Positions 1-8,764 of a stretch of DNA of 64,000 bases are shown piece after piece. The translations under genes were made by a program, and so were the position numbers. The stretch comes from Pseudaquabacterium pictum. GTDB lineage: Bacteria > Pseudomonadota > Gammaproteobacteria > Burkholderiales > Burkholderiaceae_C. The notes under the pieces are model-generated. The model worked only from the letters and a program-made list of their open reading frames with translations. It ran no database searches and was not told the DNA's origin. The DNA is taken from assembly GCF_005403045.1 (NCBI RefSeq), contig NZ_BJCL01000001.1, positions 186,001 to 250,000 on the forward strand. Reading direction: 5' to 3'. Position 1 is the stretch's first letter. Every line of letters begins with the position of its first letter.

Positions 1-1
1 G

Positions 2-997
2 CGCGAAAGCGCCCAGCTGATCATCGCCACGCTGGGCCAGCCCTTCCTGGTGGACAGCCACCGCCTGTCGGTCACGCCCAGCATCGGTGCCGTCAACCAC
101 CCCGAGCACGGGCGTGATGCGCAACTGCTGCTGCGCCGCGCCGATGCCGCGATGTACGGCGCCAAGTCACAGGGCCGCAACTGCCTGGTGCTGTATGCGC
201 CGCAGATGGACGACGGCGTGGAGCGCCGCAGCCGGCTGCAGGGTCTGATCCGCGCCGATGCCGAGCGCAATGCCTTCCAGTTCGTGGTGCAGCCCATGGT
301 GGACAGCCAGGGCCGCAGCACCGGGGCCGAGCTGCTGATGCGCTGGACCACGGCCGAGTTCGGCCCGGTGTCGCCGGCCGAGTTCATCCCGATCGCCGAG
401 CAGATCGGCGTGATCCCGCTGATGGGCCGCCATGCGCTGCATGCCGCTGCCCGCATCGCCCGGGCGGTGGGCGACCTGGGCAGCGCGGCCACGGTGGCCG
501 TCAACCTGAGCCCGCGCCAGCTGTTGCGCCCCGACCTGGAGCGCACCGTGCTGCATGCCTGCGAGCACCACGGCATCCAGCCGGCGCAGCTGGAGCTGGA
601 GATGACCGAGTCGGCCCTGGTGTCGGACATTGCCATCGTGGCCCGCCTGCTGGCGCGGCTGCGGCGGCATGGCTTCCGGTTGTCGCTGGACGACTTCGGC
701 ACCGGCTACTCGTCGCTGAGCCACCTGCGCGACCTGCCGTTCCACAAGGTGAAGATCGACCGCAGCTTCGTCTGCGACCTGGACCGCTCGCAGGCGTCGC
801 GGGTGATGCTGCAGGGCGTGGTGCACCTGTGCAGCAACCTGGGCCTGGTGACCGTGGCCGAAGGGGTGGAGACCGAGGCGCAGTTCCACGCCCTGCGCAG
901 CATGGGCGTGGACGAGTTCCAGGGCTATCTGTTCGCCCGTCCGCAGGACCACACCGATTGGCTGACCATGCTGCAGCAGCAAGCCGTGCGGCGCTGA
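2..997 (+). CDS. GGDEF-EAL cyclic-di-GMP signalling protein, C-terminal part
   Basis: The reading frame enters from the left edge, so the N-terminus and most of the GGDEF domain are missing. What remains starts with the end of a GGDEF domain (VTPSIG, then RRADAAMYGAK), followed by a full EAL phosphodiesterase domain of about 250 residues. The EAL signature reads AELLMRW, which keeps the E-x-L-x-R pattern. Also present are NLSPRQ, ELEMTES, DDFGTGYSSL, KIDRSFV, EGVET and QGYLFARP. The acidic metal-binding residues and the catalytic loop are intact, so hydrolysis of c-di-GMP to pGpG is likely. Whether the GGDEF half is active cannot be judged because its signature lies outside the window. It ends 25 bp before the convergent flavin oxidoreductase gene. 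Confidence 0.93.
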   Translation, partial: RESAQLIIATLGQPFLVDSHRLSVTPSIGAVNHPEHGRDAQLLLRRADAAMYGAKSQGRNCLVLYAPQMDDGVERRSRLQGLIRADAERNAFQFVVQPMVDSQGRSTGAELLMRWTTAEFGPVSPAEFIPIAEQIGVIPLMGRHALHAAARIARAVGDLGSAATVAVNLSPRQLLRPDLERTVLHACEHHGIQPAQLELEMTESALVSDIAIVARLLARLRRHGFRLSLDDFGTGYSSLSHLRDLPFHKVKIDRSFVCDLDRSQASRVMLQGVVHLCSNLGLVTVAEGVETEAQFHALRSMGVDEFQGYLFARPQDHTDWLTMLQQQAVRR

Positions 998-1022
998 CCG
1001 CCGGTGGATGCGGCGCCTGCTG

Positions 1023-2018
1023 TCAGAGCTGGCGGCCCACCTCGGCCAGCAGCTCGTAGCTGTGCAGCCGGGCGGTGTGGCTGTGGATGGCGCCGGCGGC
1101 GATCAGTTCGTTCGCGCCGGTCTGGTCGACGATGGCCTGCAGCTGCCGGCGCACCGCCGCCGGCCCGCCCACCGCGCTGGCCACCAGCATGCGCTGCACG
1201 CCGGCCTTCTCGCGCGGGTTCCACAGCGCTTCCATCGCCGCCGGGTCGATCGGCCGCGGCAGCGGGCCGCGCACGCCGCGCTGCATGCCCAGGAAGCGCT
1301 GCTGGATCGAGGTGAACAGCACGGCGGCCTCGTCGTCGGTGTCGGCCGCCACCACGTTGACCGCCACCATCGCATGGGGCTTCGGCCAGTCGGCGCTGGG
1401 CCGGTAGCTGCTGCGGTAGATGTCCAGCGCCTGCATCAGGTAGTCGGGCGCAAAGTGCGAGGCAAAGGCGAAGGGCAGGCCCAGGTAGGCGGCCAGCTGG
1501 GCGCTGTACAAGCTGCTGCCCAGCAGCCAGATCGGCACCTTGGTGCCCATGCCGGGGATGGCGCGCACCGCCTGGCCGGGCTGCGCATCGCCCAGGTAGG
1601 CCTGCAGTTCCACCACGTCCTGCGGGAAGGCGTCTTCGTCGCGCACCAGGTTCTGGCGCAGCGCGCGGGCGGTCATCTGGTCGGTGCCGGGCGCGCGGCC
1701 CAGGCCCAGGTCGATGCGGCCCGGGTACAGCGTGGCCAGGGTGCCGAACTGCTCGGCGATGACCAGCGGCGCATGGTTGGGCAGCATCACACCGCCCGAG
1801 CCGACACGGATGCTCTTGGTGCCGCCGGCCACATGGCCCACCAGCACCGCGGTGGCGCTGCAGGCCACGCCGTCCATGTTGTGGTGCTCGGCCAGCCAGT
1901 AGCGCTTGAAGCCCCAGCCCTCGGCATGGCGGGCCAGGTCGAGCGCGCGGTGCAGGCTTTCGGCGGCATTGCTGCCTTCGACGATGGGGGCGAGATCGAG
2001 GACGGAAAGGGCAGTCAT
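1023..2018 (-). CDS. LLM-class flavin-dependent oxidoreductase (luciferase-like, MsnO8 type)
   Basis: 331 residues. The N-terminal pattern [10 protein letters not shown], then [27 protein letters not shown] and [15 protein letters not shown], is typical of the bacterial luciferase-like TIM-barrel family (E. coli YhbW relatives). These proteins use FMNH2 and oxygen in monooxygenation or in flavin-linked redox reactions; the substrate cannot be predicted. I chose the ATG at 2018 because the conserved family start follows directly. In-frame ATGs at 2027 and 2030 are alternatives, and the frame stays open far upstream only because of the high G+C content. It is a single gene, divergent from a small lipoprotein gene that begins 123 bp away. 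Confidence 0.9.
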   Translation of the reverse strand: MTALSVLDLAPIVEGSNAAESLHRALDLARHAEGWGFKRYWLAEHHNMDGVACSATAVLVGHVAGGTKSIRVGSGGVMLPNHAPLVIAEQFGTLATLYPGRIDLGLGRAPGTDQMTARALRQNLVRDEDAFPQDVVELQAYLGDAQPGQAVRAIPGMGTKVPIWLLGSSLYSAQLAAYLGLPFAFASHFAPDYLMQALDIYRSSYRPSADWPKPHAMVAVNVVAADTDDEAAVLFTSIQQRFLGMQRGVRGPLPRPIDPAAMEALWNPREKAGVQRMLVASAVGGPAAVRRQLQAIVDQTGANELIAAGAIHSHTARLHSYELLAEVGRQL

Positions 2019-2141
2019 GGCCAACATCATGCCTGCCGCGTCGGCCGGTGTGCAGCCCGGGGCCTTGCGCGGCGGCAATGCGGCCGCAACCTGCATGCGG
2101 CACCATCCGGCCAAGGCCGCATCCGCGGCGCGGAGACCGCC

Positions 2142-2579
2142 ATGCCCCCATCCCTTGCCCGCCCCGGGCACTGCCGCCCCAGCCGCTGGCCGGCGGGCCT
2201 GTTGCTGGCCGCCATGCTGGTGGCCTGCCAGGCCCAGACCCTGGCGTCCGGCAGCGCGCCGTCCGGCGCCGCCGCCGAGGCGGCGCTGCTGCAGCGCATC
2301 CATGCCGAGGTGGGCAGCGCCGCCTGCAGCAGCCAGGCCGACTGCCGCACGCTGCCGATGGGCAGCAAGGCCTGCGGCGGGCCGGCCGGCTGGCTGGCCT
2401 GGTCGGCCAGCGCCAGCCAGGGCGACCGGCTGCAGACGCTTGCGGCAGAGTTGGCGGCCCGGCAGCAGCAACGGCAGGCGGCTGAAGGCATGATGTCGAC
2501 TTGCAGCGTCGTGCCTGATCCGGGCGCCCGCTGCGAGGCCGGGCGCTGCATCCTCAACCGCCCCGCCAGCCAGCGCTGA
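2142..2579 (+). CDS. Small secreted lipoprotein with conserved cysteines
   Basis: 145 residues. A basic N-terminus and a hydrophobic stretch end in a lipobox-like LVA-Cys29, so lipidation at Cys29 is likely. The mature part holds four cysteines: ACSSQADC in the middle, ACGGPAGW shortly after, then [17 protein letters not shown] near the end. The pattern of cysteines around a Gly-Pro-rich ACGGPxGWLAWS segment recurs in small uncharacterised secreted proteins of Gram-negative bacteria, and disulfide bonding is plausible. No enzymatic motif is seen. It lies 14 bp upstream of the PF10118-type gene on the same strand and may be cotranscribed with it. The function is unknown. Confidence 0.72.
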   Translation: MPPSLARPGHCRPSRWPAGLLLAAMLVACQAQTLASGSAPSGAAAEAALLQRIHAEVGSAACSSQADCRTLPMGSKACGGPAGWLAWSASASQGDRLQTLAAELAARQQQRQAAEGMMSTCSVVPDPGARCEAGRCILNRPASQR

Positions 2580-2593
2580 CCGAACCGATCACC

Positions 2594-3454
2594 ATGCCCC
2601 AAGCCCTGCCACTGCCCGACCCCGCCAGCCCGCCCTTGGTCGTGCGCCGCCTGCTGGTGGATCTGCGTGTGCCGCTGGCGCGGCACTGGCTGGGCGGCGA
2701 TGCGTTCCGCACCGCGCTGTTCAACGCGCTGTCGATGAGCTTCCCGGTCGGCGAGCAGTTCTTCATCGATTCGGTGCGCGCTGGCGTGGCGCGGCTGCCG
2801 GCCGACCAGCAGGCCCGGTTCCAGGACGAGGTGCGCGGCTTCATCGGCCAGGAAGCCACCCACCGCCATGTGCACGACCGCTTCAACGCCCACCTGCAGA
2901 AACAGGGCCTGGTCGACCATTGGTCGCCGCGCATCACGCGCCGGCTGACGCGGCTGAAGACCTACGACGTGCGCGCCTGGCTGGCGGTCACTGCCGCCAC
3001 CGAGCACTTCACCGCCATCCTGGCGGAGCACCTGCTGCGCCACCCCGACCAGCTGGCCGGCGCCGAGCCGCGGCTGCAGACGATGTGGCTGTGGCATGCC
3101 AGCGAGGAGGCCGAGCACCGCAGCACCGCCTTCGACCTGTACCGCGCGCTGGGTGGCAACGAGCGCTGGCGCCTGCGGCTGTTCTACGTCGTCACCTTCC
3201 ACTTCTGCACCGACCTGCTGCGCCAGACGCTGCACAACCTGTGGCGCGACGGCACCTGGTGGCAGCCCCGCACCTGGGCCCAGGGCTGGCGCTACCTGTT
3301 CGGCCGCCAGGGCCTGGTGCCGGCGCTGTGGGCGCCCTGGCACGACTACCGCCGCGCCGACTTCCACCCCGCCCAGCGCGACAACGCCGAGGCCGTGCAG
3401 TGGCTGGCGCGGCACACCGACGCCTGGTCGCCGGTGCGGCAACCGGCGGTCTAA
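2594..3454 (+). CDS. PF10118-type metal-dependent hydrolase family protein
   Basis: 286 residues, the usual length for this all-helical family, which is annotated as predicted metal-dependent hydrolase. Typical features are SMSFPVGEQFFIDSVR, FIGQEATHRHVHDRFN, ATEHFTAIL and WLWHASEEAEHRSTAFDLY. The repeated E-x-x-H pairs resemble a diiron ferritin-like site (EATH, EHFT, EEAEH). The reaction and substrate are not established for the family, so hydrolase is a family label rather than a finding. It begins 14 bp after the small lipoprotein gene and ends 21 bp before the convergent rlhA stop. Confidence 0.85.
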   Translation: MPQALPLPDPASPPLVVRRLLVDLRVPLARHWLGGDAFRTALFNALSMSFPVGEQFFIDSVRAGVARLPADQQARFQDEVRGFIGQEATHRHVHDRFNAHLQKQGLVDHWSPRITRRLTRLKTYDVRAWLAVTAATEHFTAILAEHLLRHPDQLAGAEPRLQTMWLWHASEEAEHRSTAFDLYRALGGNERWRLRLFYVVTFHFCTDLLRQTLHNLWRDGTWWQPRTWAQGWRYLFGRQGLVPALWAPWHDYRRADFHPAQRDNAEAVQWLARHTDAWSPVRQPAV

Positions 3455-3475
3455 GGCGTTGGTTCCGCGCTGCGC

Positions 3476-5440
3476 TCAGGCCGGGCGGCTGCGGTAGAAG
3501 GTCAGCGGCTCTGCCGCCAGCTGCTTGAGCACGTTCTTGCGCATGCTGCCCACCACATGCATCTCGCAGGGCTTGCAGTCGAAGCGCAGGGTCAGCGTGT
3601 CGTTGCCATGCTTCAGCACCAGCGGCTCGGCGCGGATCGTGCCCTGCACGCCGGTCACGCCCTTGGCCTGCTTGGGGCACAGGCTCAGGCTGTAGCGCAC
3701 GCAGTGCTTGGTGATCATCAGGCTGGCTTCGCCCAGCTCCTCGTGGCTCTCGTAGGCGGCGCCGATCACCTGCACGCCGTGGCGGGCGTAGAAATCCCGC
3801 GCGGCATGGTTGTAGACATTGGCCAGGTAGGTCAGGGTGTCGTCGGGGTAGGGCACCGGCGGCTCCACCGGCACGGCCCGCGGCAGGCGCTGGCGGTTGG
3901 CAGCACGCTCGGCGGCCAGCGCCGCCACGGCGTCGCGGCGCAGCTGGTTCAGCGCCGATGCCGGCACGAACCAGGGCTGGCTCAGCGCCAGGTCCACCTC
4001 GGTGGCGCGGAAGTCGGTGCCGCCCAGCTTGGCCAGGCCGTCGCGCAGCGCCTGCTCGGCCCGGGCGGCATCGCGGGCCGGCTGCAGCGCCATCGGCTGC
4101 TCCACCTGGGCGGTGTGGCCGTCTTCGTCGGAGATGGTCAGCAGCAGGCCGCTGCCGGTCTCGTCCAGCCGCAGCTGCACGCCGATGTGGCGCTCGGCCG
4201 AGGGCCGGTCGAGCTGGCGGTCCCAGGCCATGTCGCGGTTGCGGAACAGCGCGGTGTGCTTGCGCAGATCCTTCAGGCCCGCCATGGGCTCGTTGGGCCA
4301 CAGCCGCCAGCGCAGCGGGTCGCCCGCATCCAGCTGCCTGGCCACATTGATCGGCACGCCGTTCAGCTCGCCCTGCAGGTCCCACCAGGTCAGGCCGTCG
4401 CCGTTGTGCAGCGCGCCGGCTTCCGGGGTGATCTGCACGTCGAAATGGTCGGGGCCCACCCGCAGCACCTCGCCCAGCGGGATGCCGGCATGCTTGGGGC
4501 TGTCGAAGGCGCCGATGTCGTCTTGGCGGCCGTTGACGAAGTAGTCGGTGGCGCTGCGGTTGAAGTTCTGCGCGGGGTCGGGCCGGAAGAAGTGCACGCT
4601 GCGGCCGGATGAACTGCGCTGCAGGCCGCGGTCGCCGTCCAGGATGGCATCCAGCAACTGCCGGTAGTGGGCCGTCACGTTCTTCACGTAGCCCATGTCC
4701 TTGTAGCGGCCCTCGATCTTGAAGCTGCCGATGCCGGCGTCGATCAGCGCACGCAGGTTGGCGCTCTGGTCGTTGTCCTTCAGGCTCAGCACATGCTTGT
4801 CGTGGGCAATGATGTGCCCGGCCGCATCGGTCACGGTGTAGGGCAGCCGGCATTCCTGGCTGCAGTTGCCGCGGTTGGCGCTGCGCCCGGTGTGGGCATG
4901 GCTGATGAAGCACTGGCCTGAGTAGGCCACGCACAGCGCCCCGTGGATGAAGAACTCCAGCGTGGCCTGCTGCACCTGCGCGCGGATGGCGCGGATCTGC
5001 TTCAGGTCCAGTTCACGCGCCAGCACCATCTGGCTGAAGCCCACGTCCTGCAGGAAGCGGGCCTTCTCCGGCGTGCGGATGTCGGTCTGGGTGCTGGCAT
5101 GCAGCTGGATCGGCGGCAGGTCCTGCGCCAGCAGGCCCATGTCCTGCACGATCAGCGCGTCGGCGCCGGCCTGGTGCAGCTGCCACACCAGTCGGCGGGC
5201 GGGTTCCAGCTCGTCGTCGCGCAGGATGGTGTTCAGCGTGACGAAGATGCGGGCGTTGAAGCGGTGGGCATGGGCGCAGAGCCGTTCGATGTCGGCCACG
5301 GTGTTGCCGGCGTTCGCGCGGGCGCCGAAATCCGGCCCGCCGATGTAGACCGCATCGGCGCCGTGGGTGATGGCGGCGATGCCGATGTCGGCATCGCGTG
5401 CCGGTGCCAGCAGTTCGATCGGGCGCTGTCGTGCCGCCAT
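3476..5440 (-). CDS. rlhA: 23S rRNA 5-hydroxycytidine synthase RlhA (U32 peptidase family)
   Basis: 654 residues, almost the same length as E. coli RlhA (YdcP, 653). The U32 domain is clear: ELLAPARDADIGIAAITHGADAVYIGG at the N-terminus, GALCVAYSGQCFISHAHTGRSANRGNCSQECRLPY near residues 165-200, and GSFKIEGRYKDMGYVKNVT. The cysteines of the C-x6-C and C-x3-C group are expected to bind an iron-sulfur cluster. The C-terminal part has a second cysteine group (YSLSLCPKQ, DCKPCEMHV). RlhA hydroxylates C2501 of 23S rRNA and depends on prephenate in E. coli; that role is inferred here from length and motifs. It is on the same strand as thrH, whose stop lies 21 bp upstream of this start. Confidence 0.93.
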   Translation of the reverse strand: MAARQRPIELLAPARDADIGIAAITHGADAVYIGGPDFGARANAGNTVADIERLCAHAHRFNARIFVTLNTILRDDELEPARRLVWQLHQAGADALIVQDMGLLAQDLPPIQLHASTQTDIRTPEKARFLQDVGFSQMVLARELDLKQIRAIRAQVQQATLEFFIHGALCVAYSGQCFISHAHTGRSANRGNCSQECRLPYTVTDAAGHIIAHDKHVLSLKDNDQSANLRALIDAGIGSFKIEGRYKDMGYVKNVTAHYRQLLDAILDGDRGLQRSSSGRSVHFFRPDPAQNFNRSATDYFVNGRQDDIGAFDSPKHAGIPLGEVLRVGPDHFDVQITPEAGALHNGDGLTWWDLQGELNGVPINVARQLDAGDPLRWRLWPNEPMAGLKDLRKHTALFRNRDMAWDRQLDRPSAERHIGVQLRLDETGSGLLLTISDEDGHTAQVEQPMALQPARDAARAEQALRDGLAKLGGTDFRATEVDLALSQPWFVPASALNQLRRDAVAALAAERAANRQRLPRAVPVEPPVPYPDDTLTYLANVYNHAARDFYARHGVQVIGAAYESHEELGEASLMITKHCVRYSLSLCPKQAKGVTGVQGTIRAEPLVLKHGNDTLTLRFDCKPCEMHVVGSMRKNVLKQLAAEPLTFYRSRPA

Positions 5441-5461
5441 GGCCGGTCTTTCAGGGGGTGC

Positions 5462-6079
5462 TCAGGCCGCCAGCAGGCGCGCCGCCGCGCCGTCGATGCT
5501 GGCCTTCAGCTCGGCATAGCTGCGGTTCACCGGGTACTGCGGAAACTGCGCCACGATGCTCTCGGGCGGGTGGATGAAAAAGCCGGCATCGGCCGCGCCC
5601 AGCATGCCGGTGTCGTTGTAGCTGTCGCCGGCGGCGATCACCTGGTAGTTCAGGCCCTTCAGCGCATTGACGGCATGGAACTTCTGGTTCGGCTGGCGCA
5701 GCTTGTAATCCGCCACGAAGCCCTCGCCATCAACCACCAGCTTGTGGCAGAAGAGGGTGGGCCGGCCCAGCTGGCGCATCATCGGATCGGCGAACTCGTA
5801 GAAGGTGTCCGACAGGATGATCACCTGGTAGCGGCTGCGCAGGTCGTCGAGGAAGTCCTTGGCGCCGTCCATCGGCGCCATGCCGGCGATCACCGCCTGG
5901 ATGTCGGCCAGCTTCAGGCCATGCTGGCGCAGCAGGCCCAGGCGCCAGCGCATCAGCTTGTCGTAGTCGGGTTCGTCGCGGGTGGTGCGGCGGAACTCGG
6001 CGATGCCGGTGCGCTCGGCAAAGGCGATCCAGATCTCGGGAATCAGCACGCCTTCGAGGTCGAGGCAGACGACTTGCAT
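5462..6079 (-). CDS. thrH: ThrH: phosphoserine phosphatase / homoserine phosphotransferase
   Basis: 205 residues, as in Pseudomonas ThrH. It is an HAD-superfamily enzyme with motif I as DLEGVLIPE (nucleophile Asp7, with the Glu9 of the SerB/ThrH group), motif II SDTF, a basic residue in HKLVVDG, and motif IV GDSYNDTGML. ThrH can dephosphorylate phosphoserine and transfer the phosphate to homoserine, linking serine and threonine synthesis. The start is the ATG that directly precedes QVVCLDLEG. It lies 21 bp upstream of rlhA on the same strand, so cotranscription is possible. Confidence 0.94.
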   Translation of the reverse strand: MQVVCLDLEGVLIPEIWIAFAERTGIAEFRRTTRDEPDYDKLMRWRLGLLRQHGLKLADIQAVIAGMAPMDGAKDFLDDLRSRYQVIILSDTFYEFADPMMRQLGRPTLFCHKLVVDGEGFVADYKLRQPNQKFHAVNALKGLNYQVIAAGDSYNDTGMLGAADAGFFIHPPESIVAQFPQYPVNRSYAELKASIDGAAARLLAA

Positions 6080-6131
6080 GGTGGGGAACCGGTGGGTTGG
6101 AAGCGGCCGCGATGCTACCCGACAGGCCGGC

Positions 6132-7238
6132 TCAGTCCGACGATCCCAGCACCACCGGCACCTTGCGGCCGCGGCCGGCGCGCGACAGGCTCAGCGTCAC
6201 CTGGTCGCCGGGCTGGCGCTTCTCCAGCAGCGTGAGCATGTCGTCCAGGCTGGCCACCGGCTCGTCGTTGATGGCCACGATGATGTCGCCGGCCACGATG
6301 CTGCCGTCGCGTGCCCGGCTGAACGGCTGCAGCCCGGCCTTGGCCGCCGGCCCGTTGGGGCTGACCTGCACCAGCGCCACGCCATCGGGCAGGCGCAGCG
6401 CGCGGTGGATCTGCTCGCTGGCCGCACTGATGCCGAGCGCCGGCCGGGTGATGCGGCCATCGCGGATCAGCCGCGGCACCACGCGGTTCACCTCGTCGAC
6501 GGGAATCGCGAAGCCGATGCCGGCGCTGGCGCCGCTGGGGCTGGCGATCTGGGTGTTCACGCCGATCAGCCGGCCGGCGGAATCGAGCAGCGGCCCGCCG
6601 GAGTTGCCGGGGTTGATGGCCGCGTCGGTCTGCACCACGCCGCGGATGGTGCGGCTGTTGAAGCTCTCGATCTCGCGGTTGAGCGCGCTGACGATGCCGG
6701 TGGTCAGCGTCTGGTCCAGCCCGAACGGGTTGCCGATGGCGTAGACCTTCTGGCCCACCTGCAGATCGCGGCTGGTGCCGATGGGAATCGGCGGCAGCTT
6801 CTCGCGCGGCGCGTCGATCTTCAGCACCGCCAGGTCGCGGTCGGGGAAGGCGCCCACCAGCTTGGCCGGCCAGGTGGTCTGGTCGAGCAGGGTGACGCGG
6901 GCGCCGCTGCCGTCCTGGATGACGTGGAAGTTGGTGACGATGTGGCCGCCGGCATCCCACACGAAGCCGGTGCCGGTGCCGCGCGGCACCTGCTGCACCG
7001 CACGGTTGAAGAAATCCCGCTCGGTGGCCAGGGTGGTGATGTGCACCACGCTGGGCGCGATGCGCTTGAACACGTCGATGTTGGCCAGCTCGTCGGCGGC
7101 CAGGGCGCCGCGGGGCGTCACCGCGCGGGGGGCCGCCTCGCCTTTCTGGGACCGGCTCTCGAAGCAGGCCGTGCTCAGCAGCAGGGGCAATGCCAGCAGC
7201 AGGGGCCGGCGGCGGATCGGATCGAGGGGCGAGGACAT
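6132..7238 (-). CDS. HtrA/Deg-like trypsin-type serine protease with one PDZ domain
   Basis: 368 residues with an N-terminal export signal (hydrophobic LLLALPLLLSTAC, possibly lipidated, though the lipobox is imperfect). The trypsin-like domain has the full triad: His in VTNFHVI, Asp in DRDLAVLKI, and Ser213 in NPGNSGGPLL. One PDZ domain follows (about residues 265-360: ALGISAAS, VSPNGPAAKAGLQP, GDIIVAINDEPV). A single PDZ makes it DegS-like rather than DegP-like in architecture. The expected role is periplasmic protein quality control. I chose the ATG at 7238 because the signal peptide begins there; the longer open frame to 7814 runs over the divergent thioesterase. Sixty bp separate the two divergent starts. 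Confidence 0.92.
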   Translation of the reverse strand: MSSPLDPIRRRPLLLALPLLLSTACFESRSQKGEAAPRAVTPRGALAADELANIDVFKRIAPSVVHITTLATERDFFNRAVQQVPRGTGTGFVWDAGGHIVTNFHVIQDGSGARVTLLDQTTWPAKLVGAFPDRDLAVLKIDAPREKLPPIPIGTSRDLQVGQKVYAIGNPFGLDQTLTTGIVSALNREIESFNSRTIRGVVQTDAAINPGNSGGPLLDSAGRLIGVNTQIASPSGASAGIGFAIPVDEVNRVVPRLIRDGRITRPALGISAASEQIHRALRLPDGVALVQVSPNGPAAKAGLQPFSRARDGSIVAGDIIVAINDEPVASLDDMLTLLEKRQPGDQVTLSLSRAGRGRKVPVVLGSSD

Positions 7239-7298
7239 GGCGCGGCGGGCGGGAAGTTGCAGCCGGAATGATAGGCAGGCCGGCGCTATGCTCGGGCG

Positions 7299-7787
7299 AT
7301 GACCGCTGCCCCCCCACCGCCGCGCCGCGATGCGGCCGAGCAGGCCCGGCTGGACGCCGAGCTGACCGACCTGATCGAGCACCGCATCGTCTTCAACCAG
7401 GTGCTGGGCCTGAAGGTGCAGCAGCTGCTGCCGCAACTGCTGCTGCGCTTCGACATGCGGCCCGAGCTGGTCGGCCATGCCCACTACGGCCGGCTGCACG
7501 GCGGCGTGATCTCGGCCGCGCTTGACGGCCTGGGCGGCGGCGCCATCATGGTCGGCCTGGGCGAGCGCCATCCCCACGAGACGGCCGAGCAGGTGATGCA
7601 CCGCTTCCTGCGCATCGGCACCATCGACCTGCGGGTGGACTTCCTGCGGCCGGGCCTGGGCAGGCACTTCATCGCCAGCGCCGAAGTCACCCGCCTCGGC
7701 GGCCGGGTGGGCTCCACCCAGATGCGGCTGCACAACGATGACGGCGAGCTGATCGCCACCGCCGCCGCGGCCTACATCGTGAGTTGA
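7299..7787 (+). CDS. Hotdog-fold thioesterase family protein
   Basis: 162 residues with a single hotdog domain: YGRLHGGVISAALDGLGGGAIM carries the conserved helix, and TIDLRVDFLRPG is the following strand motif of the PaaI/YiiD-like thioesterases. The family hydrolyses acyl-CoA or acyl-ACP thioesters; the substrate cannot be predicted. The Asp and Gly positions of the active helix are kept. The N-terminal extension of about 30 residues is Pro- and Arg-rich. It is divergent from the HtrA-like gene, with 60 bp between the two starts. Confidence 0.86.
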   Translation: MTAAPPPPRRDAAEQARLDAELTDLIEHRIVFNQVLGLKVQQLLPQLLLRFDMRPELVGHAHYGRLHGGVISAALDGLGGGAIMVGLGERHPHETAEQVMHRFLRIGTIDLRVDFLRPGLGRHFIASAEVTRLGGRVGSTQMRLHNDDGELIATAAAAYIVS

Positions 7788-7921
7788 TGCCGGCCCCGGG
7801 CGGCCAGGCCTCAAGATTGGCCGCCGGCCGCCGAAAGGGCTGGCATGCCCGTGCCCGCCTCACCGCCGCCCAGCGCCACTGCCTGCGCGCTCTTGCCTGA
7901 CCGACAACCGGGAGACTGGCC

Positions 7922-8290
7922 ATGCTGAGGCTGCTGGTGGCCCTGGGCATGGGGGGTGCCAGCAGCGCCTGCGCGCTGGCCGCGGTGGGTTGGACGCTGT
8001 ATGCCGGCCACCCGCAGGCGACCTGGGTGGCACAGTGCTTCGCAGCCTGGGGCTTCCTGGCCGGCCTGGCCTGCGGTGGCCTGCACCTGCACTTCCACGG
8101 CCGGCCTGCGCCGGCGCCCGCGGCCCTGCCGCCCGAGGCGCTGGCCGGCTTGGTGCGTGCCACGCTGGCCCGCGCCGCCGCCGAGCGCGATGCCCGGCCC
8201 GGCAGCGCTGCCGACCGCCGGCCGGCGCCCGCGCCGGTGGTGTCCGCTCCGGTCCCGGTGGCCGATGTGGCCGAGGCCAGCACACCATGA
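7922..8290 (+). CDS. Small membrane protein, unrecognised
   Basis: 122 residues. Two hydrophobic helices can be seen at about residues 2-28 and 34-58, followed by a short His-rich stretch (LHLHFHG) and an Ala/Pro/Arg-rich tail that is probably cytoplasmic and disordered. No known domain is recognised. Its stop overlaps the start of the next gene by four bases (ATGA), which supports it as a real, translationally coupled gene. I assign no function. Confidence 0.55.
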   Translation: MLRLLVALGMGGASSACALAAVGWTLYAGHPQATWVAQCFAAWGFLAGLACGGLHLHFHGRPAPAPAALPPEALAGLVRATLARAAAERDARPGSAADRRPAPAPVVSAPVPVADVAEASTP

Positions 8291-8751
8291 TCCATGTGCA
8301 GATCGCCAGCCAGCTGACTGCGCAGGGTGTCAGCGGCGTGCGCTGGGTGCTGATGGAGCCGGTTGACCTGGGACAGACGGCGGCCGCACCCGCCGCGGTG
8401 CTGGCCGACATGGCCAGTGCGTCGGCCGCACAGCCACCCGCGCAGCCGGTGGGCAGTGCCACGGCCGGCACCCTGCGCCTGGGTGCGCTGAAGCTGCTGG
8501 TCGTCGGCCTGGGGCTGGGTGCCGCGTTGTGGACGGCCCATGTGCAGGTCGGGCCGCCCGGCGCGGCGGCCGACCTGCCGCCGGCCACCACCCCGGCCAT
8601 GCCGGCGCTGGCCGCACCACGGCACCCCGGCGCCACACCGATTGCACCACCCAGCCCCGAGACCCGCGTGCTGCCGACCGCGCCGGGTGCGGCCACGCCG
8701 GCCTCCGGGGCCAGCGCCGCCCTGCCGCCACGCCTGACTGCCGCCCTCTGA
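8287..8751 (+). CDS. Single-pass membrane protein with Pro/Ala-rich tail, unrecognised
   Basis: 154 residues: an N-terminal segment (MIHVQIASQL...), an Ala-rich linker, one hydrophobic helix at about residues 65-82 (LGALKLLVVGLGLGAALW) and a C-terminal half made largely of Ala, Pro and Thr. The start ATG overlaps the stop of the preceding membrane-protein gene (ATGA), so the two are probably coupled. The low-complexity tail means much of the frame openness could be compositional. The overlap and the helix are the main support. No function is assigned. Confidence 0.5.
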   Translation: MIHVQIASQLTAQGVSGVRWVLMEPVDLGQTAAAPAAVLADMASASAAQPPAQPVGSATAGTLRLGALKLLVVGLGLGAALWTAHVQVGPPGAAADLPPATTPAMPALAAPRHPGATPIAPPSPETRVLPTAPGAATPASGASAALPPRLTAAL

Positions 8752-8764
8752 CCCCGGCCCGCCG